A stretch of DNA of 64,000 nucleotides, taken from NCBI GenBank assembly GCA_945910005.1, contig OX246741.1:10960669-11024668 (forward strand). The letters run 5' to 3'. Positions 1 to 12,712 of this stretch are shown piece by piece. The notes under the pieces were generated by a model. The model ran no database searches. It was not told where the DNA came from and saw only the letters and a list, made by a program, of their open reading frames with translations. Both the position numbers and the translations under genes were made by a program. Each line of letters begins with the position of its first letter. Position 1 is the first letter of the stretch. This DNA is from Isoperla grammatica. Lineage: Eukaryota; Arthropoda; Insecta; Plecoptera; Perlodidae.

Positions 1-268
1 AATTTGGGACTTAAATTTTTCGAATTTCGTACAGGTATTGTATGTGTGTCTCATGATATATATAACCCATGATGAAGCATGACGTAGAATGGAACGGCGT
101 TTAATTGTTGTGTTTTGTCTATATTACAATTGTGATGGTTAATTGAATCCCATGCATTAATTTGCGAGTGCAACATGTGGGGCGATGATGCCTTAACGGG
201 AATAGCACAATTACTCGACTGGGCGGAGCAATTATCTCCGGCGTTGCAGCAGCGCATTGATACTACGT

Positions 269-455
269 GCTTGACTGCTTGACTGCTTGACTGCTTGACT
301 GCTTGACTGCTCGACTGCTCGACTGTTTGACTGCCAGACTGCTTGACTGCTTGACTGATTGACTGCTTGACTGCTTGACTGCTTGACTGCTTGACTGCTT
401 GACTGCTTGACTGCTTGCATGCTTGACTGCTTAACTGCTTGACTGCTTGACTACT
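269..455. repeat. 8-bp minisatellite (gcttgact)n
   Basis: About 23 head-to-tail copies of the octamer gcttgact with a few substituted units (gctcgact, gccagact, gattgact). The reverse strand is open as a Ser/Gln/Ala/Val/Lys-rich string, but only because an 8-bp repeat lacks stops; there is no sign of a gene. Confidence 0.95.
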
Positions 456-1975
456 TGCATGGTGGATGCTGCCAGTGACGGAGATTGGCGAGTTGCCCCA
501 CATTGTCACTCAAGGTGGGGCTAACTATAGCATGGATGTACCTTTTAAGGTAAAACTTTAATGAGTTCTATGCATGTAAGAAAATTGAAGAATGTTGGAT
601 GAAATTGAATTAAAGAATAAAGAAAATTGAATGTAGCATGTAAGAAATGTAAGAAATTAATCGAATCGAATATGTATGTTTTTTCATCATATTATATAAT
701 ATCATTATGCTAGACAGTGTCATTGATACTAATATAATATGAGCTGTTTTTGCAAATTTTCCACTAAAAATAACTTATTTATGCTAACTTAATTATAATA
801 ATGAACATTTATTATATACAGAAAAAATAATATTCAATGCAATACAACCATAACAAGAAACTTTTGTATTTAAATGAATTTTTTCCAGATTTATTTATAA
901 ATGCCAATTAATAATAATTTTTAAATTAATTAATTAGTTTGAATGCTAGAAAAGCGCATCTCTAAGCATATAGTCTTCTCTCCGCCAGTGAACCCTTCAG
1001 TCGTCTGGTACAGCAGGCGCCGAGTACAGAGACCATAAGACACGAAGGCTGCGGGGGTTTCGAGTTTCGAGTGTAGGCAACATCGATTGCTCTCGCCCGC
1101 TGGGAATCGCAAATCGAACGCGATTAAGATTAATGGAAATCTTGAATGCGAGACGAAAAATAAATCCCAGTTGAACGAACAAACTATCATTTTCTTGTTT
1201 GTATTGCGAACGATCTGATATATCGTTCCCTTTAAATTACTCTACAAATAAACCATTTGTGTCTTTGTAAACTAGGAGATACAGCTACAACTTATATATA
1301 TTATATGTAATCATAAACGTCTATGTTATAATAATGAAAAATATATTGTCTATTTTTTATTTTCGTTCTCAGCGAGTGTCCACTAATAAAATTGACCTAT
1401 GTCAATGAATGGATTATTTCGCACAATAAAGTATAGACAAATCGTGGACATTTGGTTGCGATTGTTGTGTTTCTAATTAATATACCCAAGAATGTTGGTA
1501 CTGAGCGCTCTATCGACATGGATGGAGCAATTGACTGCGTTGCAACGTTTTGACATAATTGTGTGTTGTTTTAGCTCTTGATAAGTTGTAGGGGACTCCA
1601 TTGCTTGATGTTGAGGGGTCTCGCTCGACAACTGGGTGAGTGGAGAGTTGTTTAGTGCAGGCTTGACTGTGTAGCCGCAGTTATGACGTATATAGAGACT
1701 AGCGCGGATTGCGATGCATTTACATGCTAATGCACTGCAGTGCAGACAGGCAGGGTAGATAGCTGTAAGAGTTGCACCCTTAACACTATCTCGCTAACAA
1801 CGAGACCACCTTGCCTAACCAGGGGGGTAGATGACCACATTTACAACTATCTATATAAAAAGTGTGTTTCTAATTTATCTTTCACGATTTTCGTGCATAT
1901 ATTTTAGAGGTGCACAAATTTTACTGTTTGCATTTTTCTGCTTGTTTTTGATCAACAATGTTTTATGTTATTGAC
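456..1975. other. AT-rich DNA, no gene seen
   Basis: Mostly AT-rich non-coding sequence. A somewhat GC-richer patch around 960-1150 has reverse-strand open frames of 61-86 codons with no recognisable motif or splice sites. A weak imperfect inverted repeat lies around 1755-1855. Confidence 0.5.
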
Positions 1976-2113
1976 ATATGTATGTATGTGTGTATGTATG
2001 TATGTATGTATGTATGTATGTATGTATGTATGTATGTATGTATGTATGTATGTATGTATGTATGTATGTATGTATGTATGTATGTATGTATGTATGTATG
2101 TATGTATGTATGA
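1976..2113. repeat. (TATG)n tetranucleotide microsatellite
   Basis: Nearly perfect TATG repeat of about 34 copies with one tgtg interruption near its start. The reverse-strand Thr/Tyr/Ile/His frame is a by-product of the repeat. Confidence 0.97.
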
Positions 2114-2203
2114 AGCCTATGTTTAATGTATGTATGCCACTCCTTGAGCATTGACGATTAATTCACATCCCCTTCGAGGCTAATAGAACAAGTAGGCCTA
2201 GCA

Positions 2204-2335
2204 TCGCCGCTTGGTCTAGGACGCGTCATGCACTGGAGATCAGTCACCTATAGGACGGGAACGGGACCCGGGCTCGAGCCCCGCGCCTGAAGATCAGTCA
2301 GCCAGAACGGGACCCGGGTTCGACGCGTGTGTGCG
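2204..2335 (+). repeat. tRNA-like / SINE head with duplicated box B part
   Basis: A box A-like stretch (cttggtctagg) is followed by two direct copies of a block containing gatcagtca and gggacccggg[c/t]tcga, resembling pol III box B. The two copies at about 2237-2277 and 2290-2325 suggest a local duplication in a decayed tRNA-derived element. No intact cloverleaf is evident. Confidence 0.35.
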
Positions 2336-2362
2336 GAGCTCCATCAATGGATGCGCGCCCTA

Positions 2363-2385
2363 GGGGGGGGGGGGGGGGGGGGGGG
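2363..2385. repeat. poly(G) tract, 23 nt
   Basis: Uninterrupted run of 23 G immediately 3' of the tRNA-like block. Runs of this length are prone to sequencing and assembly length errors. Confidence 0.95.
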
Positions 2386-2649
2386 CGAGGCCTCTGCCCA
2401 CACCGGAACAGGATCCACGGACAATGATTCTATACAATATGTCACTTCCTGCGCAATATCGCATTCCTATGCCTTCGATTAAATCTCGATAAAAAGTCAC
2501 AAAACGTAACTGGGTGCATAATCGGAGTTTTCGCTTAGGGGTGAGATTCTAGCACAGGTGTTGTCCACACATTATTGTAACATCTGTCTAACGAGCTTGG
2601 ATTTGTGTGTTTCCTAGGGCTGGTCATTACACTGTCACAACACCGGACT

Positions 2650-3060
2650 ATCAGGATCACTCCAATCCGTTCATTCCACGCTCTCACACCTTGACTTCGC
2701 GTGTCCAAACGGTCTCAATGAACTACTTTTTATCTGAATCACTCCAATCCGTTCATTCCACTCTCTCACACCTTGACTTCGCGTGTCGAAATTGTCTCAA
2801 TAAACTACTTTTTATCTGAATCACTCCAATCCGTTCATTCCACGCTCTCCACACCTTGACTTAGTGTGTCCAAACCGTCTCAATAACTTACTTTTTATCG
2901 GGATCACTCCAATCCGTTCATTCCACGCTCTCACACCTTAACTTCGCGTGTACAATCCGTCTTAATAACCTACTTTCCATCAGGATCATTCCAATTCGTT
3001 CAGTCCACTCACTCTCCACCCTATGGTTTCATGTGTCCAAACGGTCTCAATAATCTTGTT
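2650..3060. repeat. 82-bp tandem repeat, about 5 copies
   Basis: The anchor atcactccaatccgttcatt recurs at 2656, 2738, 2820, 2903 and 2985 (spacing 82-83). Copies diverge towards the right end. Each unit includes a cacaccttgacttcgcgtgt segment. Open frames across it are short and not conserved between units. Confidence 0.93.
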
Positions 3061-3734
3061 ATTATTATATACCTTATTATTATTAATCATACACACTGAT
3101 TACAAGCAAGCAGGTCTACTCCTCGTGAGTGTGAATATGGTGACTATGGTGCGTGTGCATATTCATAGTCATCCCCTATCCCCAGGGGCACCCGTTGTTG
3201 CTTTTTTTTCTATATGGGAAATAACATGGATACAACTGTTCCCCTAGGGTTAGGGGACGAGGACGACTATGAATTCCAGCCGTTTTACGTCATACCCATG
3301 ATTTACTTATATCGCATCATATACGCGGAGACCAGAAAGAATCATTTCACTTCCCGCCTCTGAAGCTTATATGGATTCCCTTCATCCTGGCCTCGTAGTA
3401 AGGAGGTCGCACTGCTCATTGTAACTATGGTGATACGGCTTGACGCACCATAGCAACGTTCATCTCCAGGGGGATTCAGGGGTGCCAACACGACAGCCGC
3501 TACATTCCCCCACTAAAAGGTTATTCTCCTCTATCTGAATTCTGAAGGCGACCAAGGTTGGTGTTGTCGTCCATGACATATACCTACCCTACCAGCCACA
3601 TCAAGGTAACCGAATGTATCGCGATGTGTCGACAAAATACAAGAAGAGAGAGCGTTAATCTTTGGGACCTAACCGCCTACCAACCCCCCCATATATAGTT
3701 CTTTCTTCTTATGACGAGCCCAGCTATGTGTGAT
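3061..3734. other. no gene seen
   Basis: Unique-looking non-coding DNA. Around 3137-3290 are loosely inverted segments (gactatggtg / atagtcatcc / gacgactatgaatt) that may be remnants of a foldback element. No coding signal. Confidence 0.4.
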
Positions 3735-3744
3735 GGAACTGATA

Positions 3745-4014
3745 ATAATAATAATTTTTCGTAGGAATACCCGTTATAGGGTGCACACCAGCTTTACCTG
3801 ATGTGCCCCTTTCAGGTGACTAACTAGCTTATTAGGGTGTTTGGATAGTTGGGAAGGAATGTCCGAGGGCTATAAGTAGGACTCAATCCCAGCATTCGCC
3901 TTTACGACTGAGGAAAACCTCGGGAAAAACCTTCAGTCAGAACTGTCGGTGGCCGGAATCGAACCGGCGACCTCCCGACTTAGAGTCTCGCGTCTTACCG
4001 CTGAGCCACCTCCA
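3745..4014 (-). mobile_element. tRNA-derived SINE with 10-bp TSD
   Basis: On the minus strand the right end reads as a tRNA-like head: box A (tggctcagcggtaaga), box B (ggttcgattcc) and a perfect 5-bp T-stem (gccgg/ccggc). A body containing tttttcccgaggttttcctc and an ATT-rich tail follow. The insertion is flanked by the direct repeat ggaactgata at 3735-3744 and 4015-4024, which reads as its target-site duplication. The acceptor and anticodon stems are imperfect, so it is not a functional tRNA gene. A diverged relative in the same orientation lies at 58289-58487. Confidence 0.88.
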
Positions 4015-4099
4015 GGAACTGATATTCGGCCGACCTTATACGACCCAGCTGTGTCGAGCTCGTCGTAAGATAAACAATAAATACTATCACTTCTTGTAA

Positions 4100-6830
4100 C
4101 TACTGAGTGGGCAGACAATACACACAAACGAACAAATTAATTTATTTTTATTTGGACCAATAAACAATTGTCTCGCTTAGTACTCGTATTGCATACAACG
4201 GTAAGCATGTGCGCATGGAATGAATGAATATGTACACCCCTGTATCTACCCCGGACCAACTCCATCGTCATAGATTGGAAGGAGAGTTCGTTGAAATGGA
4301 TGATTTTCAGAATTGATATAGAAAGCCGTGATTTGCTCTATCTACGGTTCCTAGATCAATTATGAAAATGGTCAATTGTATTGATCTTAGTTCACTTCAC
4401 TAATCCACGAAGATGGTTGTAACAAATATTATACGCTTAGAAAAACAATTACACATTTTGATGATATTTTAGCCCCCGGAGATCCAAGTGTGGATTAAAA
4501 TACTATCACCAAACGAATACTGCTAACGAGTTGGATGTCCCAGAGTTCAATATTATTGTTGTTGTTATTGTTGTTTTTATTGTTGTTGTTGTTGTGTACA
4601 CGCGCCTTATTATGTGAATAACGAATGTCAGAAGTTGGCATCGGAAAGAAATGTGATAATGTGGCGCCGGTTGACTGTCTGCAAAGAGAGTAAAACTCAA
4701 AGCACTTGATAAGAGAGGTTACGTCATTAGATCGTGTGCCAATGTGCTCGGTTATGTAACTGGCTTCGTTTGGACGCTGGACACAAGGTTGGAGGTTTAT
4801 ATCTTTGATCCTGATCATCCTGCAGGATGTCTTGAACACTCTCACTAATTATGAAGATATCGTCCCCAACTTAGTTCCCCTGAGATGGTGACTATGCGAG
4901 GACAACTTTGCATGTAACTTGCATCAAAGACATGCAACCGAACCGATCCTATAGATGATAACATTCACGCCGTAAAGGGTTTGAAAGTATTTGTACATTT
5001 ACTATAAATAGTAAATACACGACTTTCTATAATAAATAATAAATAATTCTATCAAATATATAAGAAATATGTACACGTTTCATTAATATAACGAGTGCTA
5101 AAACAGTAATGAGCTAAAAACTAAGTTGTGTGAGAGCTACCTAATACAATTTTGAATTTATAGTACAAACTAAACTGTACTGACAGAAGCTGTACAAGTA
5201 TAGAGAGATAGTAAATGTTTGCGATAGAAAATACTTCTATGTATCTCTGATGTACAAAAATGATAATATCTTTTATATTTTGTCATCTTCAACACACTAA
5301 TAACTAGCATGTGCGAATATTTGCGAAACTCTGTCATTCTAGCGAAATTACACAAGCCAGATAGTGTAATGGGAAGTTTGGAGCGAATTTTCTTATTTGT
5401 CTGAGAGAATTTCTTTCAAATACACGTGATGGCAGTAAAAGAGTGGAATAACATTAATAGTTGTAGAGTACGTTGTTAAAACCCAAATAATAAAATCACT
5501 GTAGTGGTGGTCAGTAATAATTAGTTGCGGGAATTTATTCTGATCAATGTTTGCTTTTGTTTAATTTTATTTATACTATTACTTCAGTAAATACATTTTT
5601 CTGGGAAAATCTGCGTTCTCTGATTTTTTTCAATAGAGTTGAAATGTAAATATAAAAAAAAAAAATATATATATATAAAAAAATGCGCAAATGTCTAGAC
5701 AGCAACGCAAAACGCTGCCCGCTTTCCCTTAATTACACACGCCGGTGTTCTAAACGTTCTAGAGCTACAGTTGGATCATCAGACCAAGAAGACTTCCTTC
5801 CAACCGTCGTGCGCGCCCTTGTGGAACTCAGTCTAGGCGGTTAACACTTAGACACGGGGGCAAACATGCATAAAACCTGTTGGAGTCATTTCACTATTTC
5901 ATTCATTGTACTACGCCGGTAAATTGTTAACTTTTCTGCGTGATTAGTACACATAGTTAGTTATAGTTAAGTTTTATTTTTCAAGTGAGTCATGCATATA
6001 CAATACAATTTCAATATGTGTATGCCCCTGTAAGATTATATTAGAGGCGGGGCATACGTTCTTATTATAATCGTAAGAATTATGAAACATGATAATGAAG
6101 TATAAAATTTTGAGATATTTGGATTGAAAATGCCAACTACTAGAAGTCCAGAAACAAAATAATTAAATTATGTTGATGTTATTTATATTGCGCAATTATA
6201 TGTTTTACCACTTTAAACAAGGATTTGCTAGACACTCGGAAGTCGGGTAATATTTTTTTTAAATTTCGCTTAATTATTATATAATGTAAGAAAGCTTCGC
6301 GGTACTTCTTTGGTTGTCATACAAACAATCAATATCATCATCACTTCACGCAAGTGTATAGCGCGAATTGTTGCCGCGTGTTTGCTCATTATATATTGTG
6401 TAAACTAAATCAAACAAATACTCATACTGGTGTTTGAAATTGATGGCATTCTTTTTTAGTATTGATTTTTGTAATTTCATTTTGGGAGAATCATTGGATG
6501 GTATAAAGGCCGCATAAAATTGGCACAACACGTTGGATGATTCTTAATAAAAGAGGCATTTAAAAACAACAAATATGTATTTATATATTTCATCTTCATG
6601 GAAATAGATGTGACGTTGACTGGTCCAAAGACAAGACATTGTCGGGTTATTCGATGTCGAAGGGGTGTGGCCTATATACCCCTTGTAATCCGAGCCCCCC
6701 ACACAGATATAGTTTCAATGCTCCAAAGAGTCGCTCACTTCCAACCAACAGACAATCAGATATAGGAAGCAGACTAACTACGCATCCGTTCGTTTCATTC
6801 ATTGTCTCTTCCTGTGTAGTCACAGCTTAC
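4100..6830. other. AT-rich DNA with a (TTG)n stretch, no gene seen
   Basis: A short TTG repeat lies at about 4556-4596, and an A-run followed by (TA)n at about 5655-5680. Reverse-strand open frames of 60-116 codons lack family features and splice context. If gene 1 continues leftwards, its next exon could be here, but I could not identify it. Confidence 0.4.
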
Positions 6831-6890
6831 CTGCTCTATTTTACACTCGCTGCCACAGCCCACGTCGAAATGGGCGTCATCCGTTTGGTT
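6831..6890 (-). CDS. internal exon of a Cys-rich secreted/receptor gene (gene 1, exon 2)
   Basis: On the minus strand a strong polypyrimidine acceptor (tttgtttgtttgtttcag) precedes a 60-nt stretch that ends at a consensus donor (gagcag|gtaagc). It is open in phase 0 at both ends and encodes 20 residues including FDVGCGSECKIEQ, with a C-x3-C pair. Exon 1 of the same strand (32316-32438) also ends in phase 0 just after a C-x3-C (CTRRC), so the two join in frame. The order C-x3-C, then (F/L)D(V/L)G, recalls the extreme N-terminus of Sevenless/ROS1-type receptors, but 61 residues are too few to assign a family. The exon call rests on splice sites and phase; the gene identity is inference. The next exon would lie left of 6831 and was not recognised. 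Confidence 0.55.
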
Positions 6891-7334
6891 CTGAAACAAA
6901 CAAACAAAACAGGTGTAACTAACTATACACTCGTTCAAATCAAGGCATTTGAATAGGGGTTTTAAATAATGATAAAATAATATTTACTATACCTATACAT
7001 GTAAGTAAGAAAATGTAACGCTTAAAAAACGTAGGTGTGTATGATATTTCAAGTTTGTTTGTACTTTGTACCTTGGAAATCGCAAACTATTGTTATAATG
7101 TACACCATTCAGGTGCCTTTGTTTTTTTTCTACAGATAAGTTTACAGAATTTCGGGAATTGAAGTGAAATCTAACAATTCAAAATCCTCCGTGTTCGTGG
7201 ACGTTTCATTTCCCAGGCTCTGTTAGAGTTTTTCATTTCCACTAAAATATCTTCACCATTTCACTGACAGCAATAATCCGATTTTGTACACCTTGTAGTA
7301 TTCGCATCTTTTAGCGAATACAGTAGTGTATAAT
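6891..7334. other. intronic AT-rich DNA
   Basis: Nothing recognised beyond the polypyrimidine tract of the 6890 acceptor. Confidence 0.4.
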
Positions 7335-7501
7335 GACTATAGTGTATTGCAATGAATCTGTGGTCCTAGGATCCCGCCCACCTTCCCCTACTTCACTCCA
7401 TGCCTCGAATCGCCGGCTCGAGCCAGCCGCGAGGGGTACCCCGCCGAGCCGGCGATTCGAGGTATGGAGTGAAGTAGGGGGCAATACACTGTACTATAGT
7501 C
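7335..7501. mobile_element. foldback/MITE-like hairpin element
   Basis: The arms 7385-7420 and 7445-7480 are reverse complements over 36 bp with one mismatch, around a 24-nt loop. Outer matches gactatagtgtattgc (7335-7350) and its near complement (7481-7501) extend the palindrome. The left arm carries about 34 extra bases. The size and structure fit a nonautonomous foldback element; no TSD was established. Confidence 0.7.
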
Positions 7502-8955
7502 GAAAATGTCAATGAAATCTTCGAAAATCCTTTCCACATTCTGTCGTATAAACCCATTATTCCTCAAGTGTTAAAATGCGTTGTCTCGTTTACATATATT
7601 ACCGATACAAACATGACTGACTGTTTACATGTTGAAATACGAAGTATTGTCAATGTCAACTGCAAGGCAGGCAAGGCACAGCACAGTGGAACTTCCCCAA
7701 ACATTTAATTGACGAAACTTGGCTATACCATATACAACTGTTACCCACACAAGTTGTGTTGGCTCCACGAGCTGGGGCTGGGGCTAGATTGATCTTAATT
7801 TACATCCGACCAACTTTTTACACGTGAATTATAGTTTCCCTTGTCGCGTTGACTGCAGGACACTCTTTTTACACTGGCTGGAGGTAATTGAAGTTATTTT
7901 TGTGTACTACTATTTCCGCTATCCCGGAGACCCCTAAACAAGTGTACACAGTAACAACATACAACACTAACACTGACTTGGACAGTGTACGAAGCGTAAA
8001 TATCGGACATAATAAACATTATATATAGGGTATATTCATGTAATGCACATGGCGGCCATACCAATGTCCCAATCGCATTTTAGTAGTGAAACGTCACGAT
8101 TATAAAAATAGCAGTATGATTGTGTTTTGTTTTGTTTAGGACAAACATTTAATATGTGCTAATTACTCTACAGCGGCAAGCGATAGAAATCTGTTGCAAA
8201 TTGAATACTACCATTTATATGGCCGGCATATATGTTCGATTTCATTTGTAATCTAGCTGTTTACTGGGATCATGTTATTTGATAATTTTAGTTTGTTATT
8301 AATATGCGTGTGCGTGCCTGATGTAAAGATAGTATTTTGTTAAAGCAATATCAATGTTTTCAAACACAAAAAATTGTAAACATATCCATGTTGTGGTGTG
8401 TTGTGGTCCAATTTGAATTTGTAATCACGTCAGCAGAGCCAATGCTTATCACTATCAGTCCTAATCCAAGATCTTTGTATAAACCAATCAAAGACAGATA
8501 CAGATACAACAATGTATAGTTGCCTAGCAACAGATTGTTTGTACGACCTTATACCTAAATGACTGTTGCTGTCACACCCCCTCACTAATGCTATTAAAGC
8601 AACAATATAGTGCTAAGTCACGTAATATAGGATCCTGACAGTTTTAACGAAAGTGAATAATGATGTTATTTAAACGGTATCAAATGATAAATGATCTAGA
8701 GCATATTATTGTAATAACAGCTTTGAGTTTGACTTGTGTTCATGAATGCTGATGTTTTTAAGTGTTTAATTGTTTTGCGTCGTCGCCTGTAGACATTACA
8801 TCAACATGTCTGGAGTAAATGACTCATCTAAACGTAACCATGTGTTTTCAATTGATGCACATCCAACATAATTTTTCTTTTCTTTTAAACGGCTCTCAAT
8901 ATTATATCAAACCGTGCAAAATTAAATTTGTTTTATGTAACATTGAGAAAGTAGT
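7502..8955. other. intronic DNA, no gene seen
   Basis: AT-rich sequence with no convincing exon, repeat array or RNA gene. Confidence 0.4.
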
Positions 8956-9108
8956 ACATTAGGATGTGGTTACTAAGACCTAAAAACTGGATTCAAAAAG
9001 TCAAATATTTGTACCAATCAGCTTACATAATATAAAACAACCATTGATTCAATATTTCATACTTTTTAAACCCAGTTTTTAGTTCTTACGAAACCACGTC
9101 ATACTAAT
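8956..9108. mobile_element. foldback/MITE-like element
   Basis: Arms at about 8956-9001 and 9061-9108 are imperfect reverse complements. Shared cores include taaaaactgg/ccagttttta, plus matching aaaaagt ends and attag..tgtggt / acca..tact termini. An AT-rich loop of about 60 bp separates them. Superfamily not assignable. Confidence 0.65.
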
Positions 9109-9794
9109 TAACTTACAACTTTTCAGTATTGTGTACCGCGGTCCAAAGATCATACTAGAAATCGTTAATTTTGAGCGGTTTTTAAAGTGAGACTCCAATA
9201 CATAATTTCCATTATCATCCAACAACAGAAACCCGAAAAGTTGAAGCAAAGTGGAACCTGTTTAGTAATTGCGTGACCGACAACACCGAGGGCTCAGGTA
9301 ACCTCGCTTCCTGTTTGCCACAGATATCTCAACAGATGGTTGGCTGAGACTAAATCAGAGCATCCTTCTGTTCTTCCGGACCTCCTAATGACCCCGGCCA
9401 CCCCTCCCCTCCCACCTTAGCGTTAGACCACGTGATCATGCAGGCACTTCATTCATAACATGCGGTGGGCGCTGGGGCGTAGCCTCTAGTAATGTAGTTC
9501 CACAGCAAACGTGTGGATGCTTTCGCAATAACATTTTAGTTTCGTAAAAATGAAAATCTGGATGAAACAAAATAAAAATATTTCTGTGACCACGAATTAA
9601 TTATTAATTAATTGGCTTTCGAACTAACACCCGTTTTGGATGGATTTAATATTGTGAGGTGAGTTTATAACCATCCCCGTTGATGGTTTTCTCACAGATA
9701 ACAAATTAACTGTGGTTTTCTGATTAAATTTTTTTTTTATTCAGTTAAATAATTTCTTTGTTTTTTATTTTTTTATCCTTCCGTTCACTTCCAG
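9109..9794. other. intronic DNA, no gene seen
   Basis: Non-coding. It ends in a long T/pyrimidine-rich stretch (about 9730-9794) that forms a good plus-strand splice acceptor for the candidate exon that follows. Confidence 0.4.
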
Positions 9795-9950
9795 TTTGTC
9801 TCCTGAGAGTGACACGTACAAGCGATCCAGTGACTGCCGACCCCACTGCCCCGCGTGGCTCCGGTCAACGCAGTGTACAACACTTCCCACGGTGGAATGC
9901 GTGCAAACAGGTGGCCGGGCGGACGTCCGGTGCAACCCCAACGCACACAG
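9795..9950 (+). CDS. candidate exon, Cys-rich, function unknown
   Basis: A GC-rich 156-nt block sits between a strong acceptor (ttcacttccag) and a consensus donor (acacag|gtaaat). In one frame it is open throughout and encodes about 51 residues with five cysteines (DCRPHCP..., STQC, VECV, VRC), resembling an extracellular disulfide-rich segment. It lies on the opposite strand to gene 1, inside that gene's inferred intron. Reading on past the donor meets a stop at once, and the next GC-rich segment (9988-10164) does not continue the frame. It may be a real exon of a nested gene, a pseudo-exon or a GC-rich repeat. I recognise no family. Confidence 0.25.
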
Positions 9951-10697
<747 letters not shown>

Positions 10698-11825
10698 CAC
10701 AATCGCACAAACTTTATTATTATTAGAATACAAAATGAAAAGTACAGAACAACTTGTTCCACAAAGCCATGAGGCTTAACTGTGGATTACACAAAATAAA
10801 TAACAGTTCAGTGCACAGTAAGATGGAAACAAAATGAAAATGACGGTAGAATATAATACAACATGGAACTAATAATGAGAACGATTACGACACAAAATAT
10901 CAAGATAGAAGACAGTAAAACATATGCATGTTTGACAACTACTTTGAAATCACATGATTTTAATAAAGACAAAATTAAATTTATGAATACAACGATGAAA
11001 ACCCAACAACTAACGTACAAACAAAGAATTGATATGAGATTAAATACTATTTAAATAAAAATCCTTTAGCCCTCTTTTAATTATGCTAATTGAATTTAGT
11101 ACTTTTAGGCTAAGTGGCAACTCGTTAAAAGTACGTGGAATAATTACTTTAAGCGTTCTCGCGCCGTGTTTGTTGAAATATTTAGGGATCCTATATAAAT
11201 GTGATATTTGAGAACGCGTGGTGATTGGATTTTGAAGAATCATTTTAAAATCATTTTTAAAATAAAACTGAAAAGCGAGTCTATACTTATATAGCATGTG
11301 GATAGGCAAAACGTCACCTTTTTTATAAACGCTGGACTCAACGCAGTCAATATTTCTATGAGATTTGGTAAAGAATGTGACCATTTGATGTTGCAAAGCT
11401 GTAATATGCCTTAGATTTGATAATGACGCGTTACCCCATGCTAATATACCGTACATTAATATTGATTCTGCTAGAGATAAGTAAACTGTTTTAAGAGTAT
11501 CTGAAGGAAGCATAGGTTTTATACAATACATTTGACTGAGACATGATCTTAATTTATTACATAATTTATCGATGTGCGGAACGGAACCCAATTAAACCGA
11601 TTATCAATTATTAATCCTAGATACATGTGGCTGTCAACGCAATCAATAACAGTATTACATGTACAAGTTTCACCATGCATGCAATCATAGGAATGAGAGA
11701 TAATTCTCACGGTGCTTAGCCGATCAATGTTTAAAGGGTTACATATATGCACGATTTTAGTTTTTGCTACGTTTATAACCAAACCGTTATCGTGGGCCCA
11801 CAATAGTAAATTTTGAAAGTCAGTT
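10698..11825 (-). mobile_element. 5'-truncated non-LTR retrotransposon (LINE) fragment
   Basis: The minus strand carries the C-terminal part of a Jockey/CR1-like reverse transcriptase ORF in two frames. Frame one (about 11803-11590) has NGLVINVAKTKIVHICNP and YLGLIIDNRFNW, typical of the RT thumb region. Frame two (about 11591-11040) has HIDKLCNKLRS, ESILMYGILAWG and ITALQHQM, typical of the post-RT region. The frames meet at a frameshift near 11585-11591. The catalytic YxDD block and everything upstream are absent, so the copy is dead. About 340 bp of 3' UTR and a poly(A) tail (poly(T) on plus) follow. (AAT)n lies on both sides, indicating insertion into a microsatellite. Clade assignment is tentative. 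Confidence 0.85.
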
Positions 11826-11859
11826 CAATAATAATAATAATAATTATAATAATAATAGA

Positions 11860-11894
<35 letters not shown>

Positions 11895-11900
11895 TAAAAT
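11826..11900. repeat. (AAT)n microsatellite, 5' flank of the LINE
   Basis: Interrupted AAT repeat abutting the truncated 5' end of the LINE fragment. It matches the repeat at the element's other end. Confidence 0.85.
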
Positions 11901-11976
11901 AATCACATGCCAATAATTCCATGCTTTCGTTTATCCTGGAGTCGATAATATCCCGGTTAATCACCGTTTTTGTCCT

Positions 11977-12005
<29 letters not shown>
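11977..12005. repeat. poly(C) tract, 29 nt
   Basis: Uninterrupted C run, the longest homopolymer in the window. Confidence 0.95.
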
Positions 12006-12008
<3 letters not shown>

Positions 12009-12272
12009 CTCAGAGGTGTTATCGTGGTGCATGGAAATAGTATAGGGAGGCTACATGGCTATACATACCACACACAGATCGAGGGCGACTCTCTATCATA
12101 GTTCGGTCATATGGTCGATACGATAGATAATCTCTACACTCGGTCAGGCGTGTAGGACAATTTATAAGTTGGGAGGGGGCCAAATTGACCAACAGAGTGG
12201 ACTTCCCCTGCCTTGCCCAAGGATGTCGTGAATCGTATGCACACAGGACTTCCGCTACTAAATAGTAAATAC

Positions 12273-12666
12273 TAGAGATGCACAACGATATTTAAAAAAA
12301 AATTATCGCTAATCGAAAAGATGGCTGTATTATCGATCGCCGATCGGTAATAAATTTACAAACAATATAAACCAATCTTTTACAGATTCTGTGATATTAC
12401 GTCGCCTAACCAAGCGCATAACGGTATATCAACATTCCTTGGACACATCTGACGTGACACTGTTGAGAGTAATCACATATGAGGCCCTAGGCCCAGTATT
12501 TTGGCCGTATCTTTGAGTATATTCCAAATTTCAATACGCAAAGGTCCGCTATAAGAACGAAATAATGCATTACGAATAAGCTTTTTTTTAGAAAACAAAC
12601 ATTCGATACTATTTTATTATCGATTATCGAAATTTGATTCAATATCGATTATCGTGTTCATCTCTA
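12273..12666. mobile_element. hAT-like MITE with 8-bp TSD
   Basis: The 394-bp element starts tagagatgcacaacgat and ends with the near complement atcgtgttcatctcta, giving terminal inverted repeats (TIRs) of about 17 bp. It is rich in atcgat/cgattatcg motifs near both ends, as in many hAT elements. The 8-mers just outside are gtaaatac (12265-12272) and ctaaatac (12667-12674), an 8-bp TSD with one mismatch, which is diagnostic of hAT-type insertion. There is no transposase ORF inside, so it is nonautonomous. Confidence 0.8.
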
Positions 12667-12712
12667 CTAAATACTCAAACTCATACACTTGACCGGGGAG
12701 GACGCATATTGT

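Noticed and set aside
3940..4014. Functional tRNA gene
   Set aside because: The T-arm is perfect, but acceptor and anticodon stems mispair and the unit continues into a SINE body bounded by a TSD.
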